Of a stretch of DNA of 64,000 nt, positions 24,927 to 36,914 are shown piece by piece. The translations under genes were made by a program, and so were the position numbers. Within the stretch, counting starts at the first letter, position 1. Each line of letters opens with the position of its first letter. Origin of the DNA: Bombardia bombarda (Eukaryota > Ascomycota > Sordariomycetes > Sordariales > Lasiosphaeriaceae); NCBI GenBank assembly GCA_030512295.1, contig JAULSR010000002.1, positions 3,286,001 to 3,350,000 of the forward strand, in the 5' to 3' direction. The notes under the pieces were generated by a model. That model did no database searches, was not told where the DNA came from, and saw nothing but the letters and a program-made list of their open reading frames with translations.

Positions 24927-27437
24927 GATTTATGGTGCTGCCGTGGCAGGTTGTCGGGGTGACGTGTGGAAGCGATGGGACGGAACAGAGTCTTGTATAA
25001 CGTCGTGCAGGCTGACGACGTGGAACCACTTTGCAAACCAGCAGCAATGAGGATAATGAAAAGATATTAGGAATGGGAGAATAGAAAGGGGGTGGATGTT
25101 GGAACGCCACTGAGAAAGGGCCCCGGCGGGTATATAGATGCTATGTAAGGCGCTTCGGCATGATCACTGGAGCGAGCCGACCCGGAACAAGACGATAAGC
25201 TGTTTTCCAGGAGACAGGACCTCTTAATGAACCAACCCCGCAGCCAGAGGGACATAGAGACATGCGTGACGACCCAACCTGACCGTTCGCCTATCCCTGC
25301 CATGAGTGCTCTTTTGTTATAGTGTGCCGACGTCTCCCAGTGGTTGTGCTGTGGTACAATTTGTGATGCCATGCTCCGTAGTGCATGGCTAGGTCGCTAG
25401 TTCCTCTTTCTGTCCCTTGTCTCGGCACTCATAGCAACCTCACAGGGGTCGCACCACTTGCGGGCTCCTCACTCTGGACGCGGCCTGTCATTGGGCCCGC
25501 ATGTGCGAAAGTCGAAACCAGGCACGTTCGCTTTGAGAAGCCGCATGATGATATCCAGCCTGATTGGCTGGCCCAGATCTCTATAAGCGCCGGCTTAGTG
25601 TGGCACGCTCCTCGCAGGCGACTAACCGCCCCTGGAGAGAGACAGGGGTTGTGGATCAAGACGCACGCAGGGAGGGAGAGAGGGACGGACCCCTGACTTT
25701 TGCGCGGATGGACCAATCCCAATTCGTGTTGAAGGGTGGCATGCAGCGGCTCTGTGTCTTTGGCTCTGAGAGATCTGCGAGTGATGGGCCTTGGCCTCCG
25801 GGCATCATCACACATCACATCACCATCGCAATCGCAATCTGCTTGTACATAGTCTCAGTATTCGTAGTGCACTGTACGCGCCGCCGGTTGACGTCCGTTT
25901 GTGCTTTGCATCTAGCATATTTTCTTCCGATATGCTGCTAGTTTTTATCTGGATTATCGTTTCGGTATCTGGTGATGAAAACGGTCCGAGATGACGCATC
26001 CTATCATCGGATGGCGAACGGTTGGCGGATGATGAGATGCTGTGAGACTTCAGGTCAGCGACAATTAGCCGGAGCATCCGTGGATATCTCAAGTACTTCG
26101 TTGAGGTCAGAATATCGTGATCAAACCATATTGCTTAGGTAACCTACCTGACTGCACGCAGGATCTTGGCCGCAGGATATTTGTTATCAGAAGCGTATCA
26201 CTTGCCGCCTGTCCACCAGATTGGCTACGTCGTCGCCTTGTACACGCAACTCAAAACACCAAATTTCAATGCCCAACGTATACCCACGTGTTGACGACAA
26301 TGTTGGTGTTCTATTTGTGGCACATGTGGGAGTTGTTAATCATCTCTTACAGAAGACGCTTCAATTCCTAACCAGCAGGCTGGTAAAGCAGCCAGCCATC
26401 TAGATACCATCGCAATGGGTGTTTCGCAACATGGGCTATGTATACATCCATCTTCATTCTGATTTGTGTTTGTTTCATGGCCTTCCTTGAGCTGGCCGAC
26501 CTGTGTCCAGTTTCAGGCACGGATATCTCAGGGTCCGGGAGGGAAATGAAAGCTCGGTCAAATCTGCGACACGCGAAAGTTGTCGAATTTTGGTCTCCGA
26601 ACTTCATCCTACCTGCTATTTTTCTCTTCAATGTAGTACGGATCATTTCCTACTGATAGATGGAACGCTACCCACTTGTCTTGGCAGTTGGGAGACGATC
26701 GCCTGCGCTGTTTCCGCCCTTCTTTCGAACTCATTATTCCCGCCCATATGGATCCAGCTCGAGCATTGGGAGCAACACCTAGTAGATGTCACTGAAAACA
26801 TCAGAACAGTTTGGTTATATGCCAAATAGGACGAAAATTTTCTGCATCAAGGACAGGTGGACAATGGTAAAGATTTGAGGTTGTCTTCCATATTGGCTTG
26901 GAAAGGTGAGTCTAGGTCCTTTGTTGAACTCTTCACCGGACCAAATCAGTAAGTACTATGGCAGCCCACTGTATGGTGATGAGCTAGCGGGGCTCGCCGA
27001 GGTCAAGGCGATCGTCATGGGCAGAACGGCAGGCACGATTCACTTCACAGACTACCTATCTGTGATAACGCTGTCTCCTATTTCAAGCCCAAGCGGGAAG
27101 GTACGACGGAATATTAGACACTCTGCTCCTGTATCCAAAATTTCCCACGAGTGCATTCGGACTTTGCTCTCTGCCTTCAACCTAGCAAATCGCAAACACC
27201 AAGAAGCTTCATTTGCACGCGCTTGATATCTCGAGCTACAACTGCCTTGGTTTTGTCTCTCTGTCAGCACATTTGGCAATTGCCTGCTACTTGATTCACT
27301 CTTCTGGGAGAACCAATCATCGGCCCACAATCTGATTTTCCCAACACGTCTCGACATTTTGTGCCCTATTATTCGGTTTGAGTGTAATCTCTCGGCATCA
27401 AACGATTGCAAAAATGCGCATATGAGACGCTTCCACT
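24927..27437. other. Intergenic region between the membrane-protein gene and the coiled-coil gene
   Basis: About 2.5 kb between two divergently oriented start codons, so both promoters lie in it. Open frames are short, on both strands, and show no family signal; the longest, about 129 codons on the minus strand at 25429-25818, has no domain and atypical composition. A TTAGGTAACCTACC tract is at about 26135-26148. Confidence 0.55.
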
Positions 27438-30400
27438 ATGGAACGCCCCACAGCAGGAAAACACCAGTTCTTCAAGGACGACAGTCGTCCTTCCAACACA
27501 CCAGGCTTCGGCAATCCTTTGGAGGACCAAGCACACAATGGCCAGGCATCGCCCGAGACACCATATAGCCCCTTTTCGTTTCCCCAAAGCTCGCCACAGT
27601 CAGTCCTACGAAGCCAACAGGACTCCCCACCAAAGAACGTGGCCAGTCATTCGATCTCTACAGATAACATGCTCCTCGAGAGGCCTGTATTTTCGCAGAA
27701 TCCACTCGAACTTCGCCGTGGGTTTGAATATGGCCCTCCTATTCCTATCGCACCCGGACGATTCACCGATCGGACCATGAAGACGACTCTCCCCCAGGGT
27801 GATCGTGCTCTACAGCATCCAAGTCATGCACCAGTTCAAGTACTCCATACAACACAAGGGGATCAGTCGACTGTTGTTCGCTCCGTCGAGATAATGCCTA
27901 ACCTAACTGGAGGTTCTACTACGAACCAACATTTCCCAGTGCCTTCTGCAGAACTTCAACATACACACACACCGGTCAAGTCTCACACCAACGAGAAAGA
28001 CAATGATAGAAATCCAAGAGAACGGCCTTTCTCTGACGCTCCTTCGAAAAATGTACCAGTTTCGGTGGCACAAAGTCGAGAGGCCCATACCACACCAGAA
28101 TTTGCAGTCCGTCAAACTGAGATTCAACGAGAAATCAAGAACACAATGCCACAAGCACATCAACCGGCCTACGGGAGTCCCGATCCCCAGGAACGGGATA
28201 TGGCGGAAGACCTTTCAGATCTAGAAGCAGGCCATCATACTCGATCGGAAAAGCATGAAGAAGCCACGAACAAGATCATGTCTGACAGATGGACCAAGAG
28301 TACCAGACACCGAACTCATCAATCTCTCCCAGCAAAGCAAGTCCTTCGAGTTCACCGCGACTTATCCTCACATCATAAGCAGATCCTGCCTGTGAACCGA
28401 CCTTCGAGAAACACATCGCCAAAGGAAGGTTTGACCAGCTCGAAACGCTACAGTGCTTCAGTCTCGCAAAGTTCCAACGTTTCCAAGCGCAGAAGTATTC
28501 CTGTATCAACCCGTCAGACCACACGAGGCTCCGTCAGAAGCAATGAAAGTGAATCCCCACTAACGAGCCCTTTGACAACTCAACGTAAAGTTCATATTAG
28601 TCATGAATTCACTAATGCGATGGCTGGGGTGATCAACCAATTCACCACCCAGCAGCACTCTGTAAACAATGAGCAGAAGGAGCATTATGCCAGAAAGGCC
28701 CAGTGCCTCAAGATACGGATCTCAGATGCATACCACACCATTACGAAAAATCTCAAACAAATCGAGACTCAGTCGAAGGAAATCGAAGAACTTCAAGATG
28801 CTAAAGAGCAGATGGCGAGTCAGATCAAATCGATGAAGGCCGAAATGGACGCATCAAGGGACCGCACGAAGAAGATTGAAGACAAGTATCGTACGGTGAA
28901 GGAACATCTGAACAATGCAATCGACGAGCAGCAGGATCTATACAGCCGGACCAAAGCCCAATGGCAAGAGGCATTGAGCGAGTTACAAACAAGGGAGCAT
29001 GCCCATAAGCTCGCCTTAGAGTCGACGCTCAAGAAGACCGACATCATGAGGGAGCAAATGCTTGAGAAAGTCCGTCAAGCCGTTGCTCAAAACAAGCACG
29101 ATGCACGAGGACGTGAGTATCATTGTTTCCCGATGTAGATCTTTGCTGACGCATTGCTAGTGTATGACCAAATCAATGCTTTGACGGAGCAAATGGAAGA
29201 GAAGGACCTTGAGCTGAATCGTGAGAAGATTGCGGTTCAAACACTGTCACAAGAGCTGGAGAACCTTCACGCTACAACCGAGAACTATGATGCCCTAGCA
29301 GCCCAGAATAAAGAAATCTTAGCGCGGCTAAAAGAGCAGAAATGTGATATTAATGAACGGCACAAGAAAGCTGAAGATCGCCCGCTTGCAAAGTAAGCAT
29401 GGAAATCCCCCTTAAGATGAATATTGGATCAGCAAGAACTAATTTTACAGACTTGATGCTATTACTGAGCGCCTTGATAATCTTCTGAAACTGACATCGA
29501 GCCAACCCGAGATCTTGTCAAACCTTCAGAGTGCTCACCACGAAGCAACAATCAGGTAAGTCTACGGCGCTGACTGTTTTCTAACATTTATGACTAATGT
29601 TTCTTTCAAGTGTCACATCCAAACTGAAGTCCATCTTAGAGTCACAGACCACGACCGGAGAGTCCTCAGAACAGCTTGCGACGGACTTGAAGGCACACAT
29701 GGAGAAAATATGGCAACGCCTTGATGGGCAACACGAGGTTTTAGGCCAGCAGCTGAGAGACAAGTTGAAAGAGAATGAAACGCTCTCCACTTTGTTAAGG
29801 TCGAAAGAACTTGAGTGCCAACACAACAACATTGAGCTGGAACAGCTGAGAACGATTGCAGGGGATCAGGAGGCTGAACTACGCCACATACAGAACAAAC
29901 TCGGCAAGGAAGAGACTGCAAATGCAGGCAACGAAGAGACAGCTCGCCAGCTACGAAGAGCTGAAGCAGAGGCTCAGCGCCTTACAGAGGAATTGATGTC
30001 TAAAAGATCAGCCGTGACAGCCCTTGAGGCAAAGCTCGAAGAGAAAGACCAAAGGTTCAGAACTGAGTTACAACAACTCGCTGAAAACAACATAAAACTC
30101 AGTCAGACAATTGCTGGCAAAGATACCGCCTGCAAAATTGCCGTAGAGCAAGCGACAGATCAAGCGGCAAAGGAAGCTGCAGAGATAGCTCGTCGCGAGG
30201 TTCGCTTCGACATGGAAAGGGAAATTACGGAAACGAAGGAATTTTGTAATCAAGTACAGCAGGAACGAGATTTCTTGGCCGAACAGTTGAGGCAATTGAA
30301 ACAGCACGTAGCCCACAAGGGGCAGGCCGAGCGACAGAATGTCATGACCATCAGTTCCCTCCGAGACGTTCTATCTGAGGAAGAGAAGCAGCGGGCAAGT

Positions 30401-31492
30401 ATTGCAGAGGATCTCAAAAGACAATCGTTGGAATTTGAACAGACCCGAACTCAGGAGACGGCCAAAATGATAGCCCTCGAGACTAATCTCGTGGTCGCTA
30501 GGAGAAAAGCAGCAGATCTTGAGGAAGCCAACCGCCGTCTCAGTGTGAAAGAGCAAGCATTCATTACTAGCTTGAACAACTTAAAGTCAAGTGCAGGGCT
30601 AGTCGATGTGGGCAACGGCATTGAGGAAATCTGTGAAAGCAACACCAGCAGTGCAGAAGAACTGGGGTCGAACCTCACACAGGCCATCCAGCATTTGATG
30701 ATCGCATCTCAGAACTCCCAACCGCTTTCAGGGGATAACCATGGACGAGCCATGCTGCGAGAGGCCGAAAACTCGTTATTGACTAGTAATGAGCAGCGCG
30801 ATAGTGACGAAGACGAAAACAGATTGGTTGAACAGGCGGTGCCAAATCAGGTGGCAAATACAAGCGCTGCTAACCCCCATCCACAGCAGCAAGCTATTTC
30901 TTATTTGCAAGGCTAGGCAAGACATGTTGTTGTTCGAAGTCCTGCTGGCGATCAAAGTCGGCTAGTTCCTCCGGTTCTATCAATTGCTCAGGAAAAGTCT
31001 CAGAGAAGAAACGCTGCACAGCTGAAATCCATAATGAAGCAAACAATCCACATTCTGTCACAGCACGACGAGCTCGGGTTGGATACCCTGCTAGGGTCTG
31101 GAGAATTGAGAGAAAATGCAGCATTCCAATTCTCTACTGAGGCTGCCGTTTCGGGGAAATCTCCGCCGACGTCCAGAACAACTGACGAGATTGAAAGTGC
31201 GACTACAACAACGGTAACTCAGCCGGTTAAACGGAGGCGTGGCGCGAATACAGCAGTGCAAGAAGGCCCGAATCGCCGCTCGAAGCGGGTCAAGAAACCT
31301 GAAGTGACGGGAAAAGACAATGTGAACATGACTGCCTCAGCTAAAGAACCGACTAGGCAGGACCAAGTTTCAGCTTCAGAGCCTCTCTCGCGCCCTACAC
31401 AAGGGGCGAGGGATCCAACAAACCAGCCGGTTCCTATGAAGGGACCAAACAAACGGACATATGCCGCCCGGAAGAACAACAGCTCTGTGTAG
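27438..31492 (+). CDS. Large coiled-coil protein, identity uncertain
   Basis: Proposed five exons: 27438-29112, 29161-29392, 29451-29555, 29611-30850 and 30917-31492, giving 1275 residues. Introns 1-3 (48, 58 and 55 bp) have good splice signals and exact frame joins. Residues 1 to about 390 are disordered, with several SP/TP sites (SPETPYSPFSFPQ). Residues about 390-1000 form a nearly continuous heptad-rich coiled coil. The rest is polar and ends in basic clusters (VKRRRG, NRRSKRVKKPE, NKRTYAARKN). The fourth intron (30851-30916, 66 bp) is my inference: it removes a single in-frame TAG (30914-30916) that would otherwise end the protein at residue 1105, while the frame stays open and protein-like for another 192 codons. 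The architecture, a disordered head, a coil of about 600 residues and a basic tail, would suit a chromosome-axis, synaptonemal-complex or spindle-pole structural protein, but I cannot name it. Confidence 0.72.
30851..30916 (+). other. Candidate 66-bp intron, or in-frame TAG stop, in the coiled-coil gene
   Basis: A GT at 30851, a CTAAC branch-like site at 30870-30874 and an AG at 30915-30916 bound a 66-nt segment, divisible by three. The TAG at 30914-30916 is the only stop in an otherwise open frame. The donor (GTGGCA) is poor and the branch-to-acceptor distance of about 42 nt is long, so this is only moderately supported. Confidence 0.45.
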
Positions 31493-32512
31493 AAGGGAAG
31501 TCAGGCAAGCTCGCCGACGCAGTTGAACTCCCCGTCACGATATTGGCCTAGTTCTAATGACACGCGGGAGTCAACCACAGCCTCTCAACAAAGATAAAAG
31601 AAGGAGGAGAACTTCCCTGTAGCTCCAGTAGGTCTGAGATTGGAAGCCTCGTAATGAAGGAGGTAGGGGGACATCGCTTATACTGGAATACTTTGCTAAC
31701 GTTGACGATTTGAACTGGCTCAAGATCTTCGCAAAACATCTTCACACACTTCTGTGAATCTACTTAGGTAGCTGCTTTCACACATGAATTGCTCAAGTTG
31801 CATGGCTGAATATTGGAAGTTGGAGCTCCTATAATATGGTGAATAGTCAGATACATGTGACTGAAATGAAAGGGGGGGAAGAGCTGTCGGAAGCTGTTCA
31901 GAAAGGGACAAAGTAATGGAGGAGGGGGATGCAGTAAACATCGATATGACAGAAGATAGAATGCCCCAAGCAATACATACGAAATCGGCTCGCCACATGT
32001 GCACCCGATGCCCAGTCTACCCATCCTTTGGTCAGTCGACTAACAAGGAGATGGCAGACAATGGAAGTCGAATGTCAAGTCCCGCGTGCGCCCTTTTCCT
32101 TCTTAGCTCGAGTTCCCTGATTCACCTCACAAACATGACACCCACAGTTTGCAGCACCAGATAGTGTAAGAATGGTTGCGCAGATGTTTCTCTCTTTACC
32201 CCTAAATCACTAAACCCCTCCTCCCTTCTTATATATTCCCCCATAAAACGCCGGCCATGACTCCATATATATATGGCTTTGAGGTTTTTCTTGTTGTGTT
32301 TTGATATTGGTACAGTGCACCTTCTTGACGAGTAATAGTACACACAGCAGTGCAGTTGAAGTGGCCACGCCACGCCAAACGTTGGTTCCCAGCCCTCCCT
32401 CTATTCTCTATACTGCCGTTCAGCAGAAGTTGGCTGGCTCCATCTCTCTCTCGTTCCGCGCCCTGCTGTTTTTTTTCCCTTCTTTTTTCGCGTTGGTCTT
32501 TTTCGATTCGAT
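31493..32512. other. Convergent intergenic region before bL33m
   Basis: About 1 kb between the stop codon of the coiled-coil gene and the stop codon of the minus-strand ribosomal protein gene. I see T-rich runs near 32470-32490 and no further gene. Confidence 0.6.
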
Positions 32513-32912
32513 TTATGCCTTGCCCTTTCGTTTTTGCTCGAGGAAGAGGACCTTTCTCCGAACTGTTGGGAAGGGGGTATGTGTTAGTGAGTGGGGATGG
32601 CTTGGGATGTATGTTATGGGTATATATTGTGATGTGTGTAGTGGGCGTGCAGTTGGCGTGTTGTCGCAGGGAGTCAATCGGAAGCCTTACTGATGGGGTC
32701 GTATTTGAGCATGCTCATGGGCAGGGCTGTCCTGGGACGCGTGAAGGTGTAGAAGTAGCCGGTCTGCGCCATGGAGAGGAGGCGCACGAGGATGATGCGG
32801 GCCTTGGCTGTGTTGTTGGGAAGGAGGGAATCGCGTTAGTTAAAGGAGTTCTGGTATGTCAGGTTTCAATTGAAGCTTCAATTGGAGTTTCTTACGAACC
32901 TTTCTTCGCCAT
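32513..32912 (-). CDS. mrpl39: Mitochondrial large-subunit ribosomal protein bL33m
   Basis: Three very short exons (32912-32900, 32807-32691, 32562-32513) with introns of 92 and 128 bp encode 59 residues, the usual size of L33. The spliced protein starts MAKKAKARIILVRLLSMAQT, continues GYFYTFTRPRTALPMSMLKYD and ends RRKVLFLEQKRKGKA. These are the family signatures: the MAK start, the aromatic GYF(Y)TFTRPR strand, the LKYDP turn and the VLFLEQK end. The protein lies in the large subunit of the mitochondrial ribosome near the exit-site tRNA. Branch-like CTAAC sites precede both acceptors. The first donor is GTTCGT rather than the usual GTAAGT, but it is the only one giving the family sequence in frame. 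A frame on the opposite strand across this span is a shadow. Confidence 0.88.
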
Positions 32913-34313
32913 TTTGCCGGGTGGTTTGGCAGTCGCTTGACTGCAGGCGGCCTGGGGGGGGGGGGGGAACGGGGAGGTGGGCGCGGCGTCGCGTGCGTGG
33001 GCTGGCGATTAAATAACTGGCGATTGGAAGCTCCTCCCGATGGACCGGCTTGACGACGGGAACCTTCTGGTTTTGCCAGACGGACGTCGTCGGTCACAGC
33101 TCGCTTGGCGAGTGGCAGGCAGGCGCGCGGGTGGGGCCCCCCTAGCTCAGCTACGCTACGGGACCTGCAGCCGGATCCCTTCCCGCTGGAACATGGGTAA
33201 AGTCCGGGACCAAAGGTTGATCCACGCCCGGATTTGGGAACTTCAGAGGTCCAATCCAGCTATCACCCAAGTTCCATATCTGGCTGGTGGTAGCTGGATA
33301 TCTGCATCTCTATCGTCAGAAGCTGATTCGGGTCATCAATGTCACAGAAAGAGGCAACTGAGGCGATTTCTCGGAGCTATCAATATATTTTATGTAGGTA
33401 GGTGGTTGGTACCTATGTGCGAATTGGTTGGTCATTCGCATATTTGATCTTGGATGTGTTACTCCATCGAATGCACTCATCACCAATATTGGGGTTGTAT
33501 CCTCATTCTCTTTCACGACAAAACTCGTCATGTGGAATATTGAGATAGCCGCTTCGATACTATCCGAAATACTTCTTCTACTAGGTATCTGTTCCATAGT
33601 CAAGCCATCATGAGCTTTTTGGGGTGGCTGCTTGCGTTTCGCTGAGGGAGACCAGCTACCTCACATGCTTAGATGCGGATGGTGTGCTTTGTCCATCCGT
33701 CCAGTGTCGTAACAAACCCAAATATCTTTTATCAAGCAGCCACTGCTCATCTCTCTGCGACCTGCAACGGAGTGCGGCATCTCTAGATTGCTAGTTGCCT
33801 CTCATCACCCAGTCTAACACTTTCATGTCTCGAATCTATCAGTGTTTGGTTGTTCCTGCCAGTAGTATTTCATCCGCCGCCTACAGCACAGACTGACTCT
33901 GAGCCAAGGCCAAATCGGGTCTGGGATGAGCCCTGAGGATAAGGTATCAAACCAAATCGTGGATTTTTTGACACACCGCCCTGCCTCCATTTTTCGGAGT
34001 TGCTGTGTCCGAGTTAAGACTCATATTCAAAAGGTGAGAGACATCCTCTTTTTAATTCCTCCTAAAAGGTCTGCCAAGTGAATTCCTGAACCCTTTTTTA
34101 GCAGCAAAGGCAAAGAGGCGATACATCAGTCAGGCACGACACGAAAAGTACTCTACTAGCGCTCCTGTCGTGTTCTACTATCGCTATCGCCGCAGAACAC
34201 TCAGCGCTGTCTTGCCTCCACTCTTTTCTTACCACCCCCACCAAAACAAATCCCATCCTCCCAATTCGGATCAAGGCCGCATCAAGCCGCAGATTCCTTC
34301 CCGTCGACACAAC
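32913..34313. promoter_or_regulatory. Divergent region between bL33m and alanine aminotransferase
   Basis: About 1.4 kb between two start codons pointing apart. It contains a run of 14 G at 32954-32967, directly upstream of the bL33m start, and a TAGGTAGGTGG...TACCTA element at 33391-33416. No coding signal is visible. Confidence 0.5.
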
Positions 34314-36914
34314 ATGGCTGTCGGTATGGAAAACGCCCTGCGAATCGCTCGTCGTGGAACGGCGGCGGTAAATCACGCATCTGCTGTGGCCAGGAACAGG
34401 TCATGGGCATCGGCGAGCTGCGCAGGTAGGTTTTCTGGTTGCATGCCCGGTCTTTTTGTTTTCTTTTCCTCTCGTCGGTTCCATTTTTGAAGGCGATTCA
34501 TACGGCCTTTGCAGCTGGGCGGCACCTGTCAGGCGACTTTTAGATGCCTGCCGCGGTGCCCGTCCCATTGCTAGGCTGTCTTGGCCAGCAGCTGTCTCTT
34601 GCTTCCCCAACCCAAACCTACCTCACTACCTACCCCAAAAACCCCAGATTCCCGAAAATCGAACCCCCAATTCTGCCCCCGGTTTCGGCCGCTGCGACAA
34701 GATGCCGCACCAGGCTTGCCCTTCGGGTTTGACTGCCTCTGGAAGGCCTTCTGCTTCCTCTACGGTGTGCCTTTACGGATACCTGTAGCGTACCTAATAA
34801 GCTGTCGTGGCTGATACGCACCCGGGCCTCTTCCCCCTTGTAGGGATTTGTCAACTATTCTAGTCACTGGACCCCCCGCGAGAGTCACAGCTGGAGAGTC
34901 CAGTCATCCGACGACAGGACGAAATGCGCTGATTTCTTGATGCCACCCGGCTTACACGGAGGCACAGGGGACTGGCCAACCACATCGTTGTCGTTGAAGC
35001 GGCGCTCGACTCTTTGCGTTTGATTTATTTCCCTCTTGTTGTTGTTTTTTTTTTTGTTCCTTTTTCTCTTATCGAATTCTTCCGGTCTGCTGGATCCCAG
35101 CTGCACAATTGCCTCGCGTCAGACCTATAACAGAGCGCCCCTTCACCCGTCATCCAATACACGTCAAACTATTTGCTTCAGACCCCTGTCGTGCGTGGTG
35201 GATTGCATTTCTAACGTGCCCGCTCTCGTTGCCGTAGACATCATCTCGAGCCGCGCTGCCCCGCCATCGTCTTCGTGTGCAACCCCGCCAAACCACCAGA
35301 CTCGTTCCCTTTCATCATCTCATCAACTTTTAACTCGCAGACAGCTCTCCTTTCAGCAAATCCGCGCCATGTCTTCCTCTCCGGTCAGACGTCTGAATAT
35401 AGACAACATTAACCCGCACGTCCGCGCGGCAAAGTATGCCGTCCGTGGCGAGCTCGCTGTCAAGTCTGAGGAGTTCCGCGCCGCTCTCATCGGCGGAGGA
35501 GCAGGTCTCCCCTTCGACGAGGTCATCTCGGCAAACATTGGCAACCCCCAGCAGCTCGACCAAAAGCCTCTCACCTTCTTCCGCCAGGTCCTGAGTCTGC
35601 TCGAAAATCCTGTCCTCCTCGAGCACAAGGATGTGCTCCTGAACCAGCTCGACTACAAGTCCGACGTCATTGAGCGTGCAGAGTGGCTCCTTTCCAAAGT
35701 TGGCTCCGTAGGAGCTTATAGCGCCAGCAACGGTGTCCCCGCTATTAGACAGAGCATTGCAGATTTCCTCGAGAGTGAGTCAGCCACTATAGCCATACCC
35801 CTATTGGGATTGGCCTTCCTCTGCCCCTAGATTACGTGCTAAACTAACCACCCCTAAAGGACGTGATGGCTTCCCCGCCAACCAGGCCGATATTTACCTC
35901 TCGGCCGGTGCCTCCTCAGGAGTTAACACCCTCCTGCACGTCATCTGCGCCGATGAGAAGTCGGGCATCCTCGTCCCCATCCCCCAATACCCCCTCTACA
36001 CCGCCTCCCTCTCGCTCCTGAACGCCCACTGCGTCCCCTATCTCCTCGATGAGGCCAAGAACTGGGGCACCGACGTAGCCACCATCAAGGCGGCGCACCA
36101 AAAGGCCAAGAGCGACGGCATCGACACGCGCGCCATCGTCATCATCAACCCCGGCAACCCCACGGGCGCATCCCTGACCGAGGAGGACATCCGCGCCGTG
36201 CTCGAGTTCTCGCGCGAGGAGAAGCTCGCCGTGCTCGCCGACGAGGTCTACCAGACCAACGTCTTTGTCGGCGAGTTCATCAGCTTCAAGCGTGTGCTAC
36301 GCGAGCTGCAGCAACAAAACCCGGACGGCAAGTACGACGGCGTTGAGCTGGCCTCGCTGCACTCGGTCTCCAAGGGCATGGTGGGCGAGTGCGGCCACCG
36401 GGGCGGCTACTTTGAGCTCGTCAACTTCGACCCCGAGGTCCAGGCCGAGATCTACAAGTTCGTCAGCATCATGCTGTGCGCCCCCGTCATTGGCCAGTGC
36501 CTCGTCGAGCTCATGGTCAACCCGCCCAAGAAGGGCCAGCCCAGCCACGAGCTCTACCAGAAAGAATACTCGGCCATCTTTGAAGGCCTGCGCGAGCGCG
36601 CCACCGCCCTGCACAAGGCCTTTGAGCAGATGGAGGGCGTCGAGTGCGCTACCCCCCAGGGCAGCATGTATCTCTTCCCTACTATCAAGCTGCCGCCCAA
36701 GGCTGCCGAGGCCGCTGCCAAGGAGGGCCGCACGCCGGATGAGTTTTACTGCATGCGGCTGCTCGAGGCGACGGGCGTGTGTCTCGTCCCTGGCTCTGGG
36801 TTCGGGCAGAAGGATGGCAGCTTGCACTTCCGCACTACGTTCCTTGCCCCGGGAACGGAGTGGGTTGGCTCGATTGTCAAGTTCCACAGCGACTTCATGG
36901 AGCAGTACCGCTGA
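34314..36914 (+). CDS. ALT1: Alanine aminotransferase (mitochondrial long form; cytosolic short form from 35369)
   Basis: The core enzyme is encoded by 35369-35774 and 35860-36914 (486 residues from MSSSPVRRLNIDNINPHV). It interconverts alanine and 2-oxoglutarate with pyruvate and glutamate using PLP. Family marks are NIGNPQQLDQKPLTFFRQ, SAGASSGVNTLLH, INPGNPTGASLTEEDI, DEVYQTNVF and SVSKGMVGECGHRGGYFE, with the PLP lysine at about residue 307. An upstream exon, 34314-34425 (MENALRIARRGTAAVNHA, Arg-rich and nearly free of acidic residues), ends at a good donor (GTAGGT). It can join an acceptor at 35236-35237 that has a CTAAC branch site 22 nt upstream. The join keeps the frame and adds an 81-residue mitochondrial-type presequence, giving 567 residues. 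The 812-bp intron is unusually long for this window. The core is certain; the leader is inferred. Confidence 0.85.
35030..35085 (+). promoter_or_regulatory. Pyrimidine-rich tract inside the first intron of ALT, possible internal promoter
   Basis: A CT/T-rich run (35030-35070) lies about 300 bp upstream of the internal ATG at 35369. CT-rich tracts often precede transcription starts in fungal promoters, so this could drive the short cytosolic transcript. This is inference from composition only. Confidence 0.3.

Noticed and set aside
25429..25818. 129-codon minus-strand frame in the intergenic region
   Set aside because: Composition rich in Cys, Arg, Ser and Pro without domains; overlapping frames on the other strand are just as long.
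32350..32940. 196-codon plus-strand frame over the bL33m gene
   Set aside because: Composition is random-like and it overlaps three conserved bL33m exons on the opposite strand.
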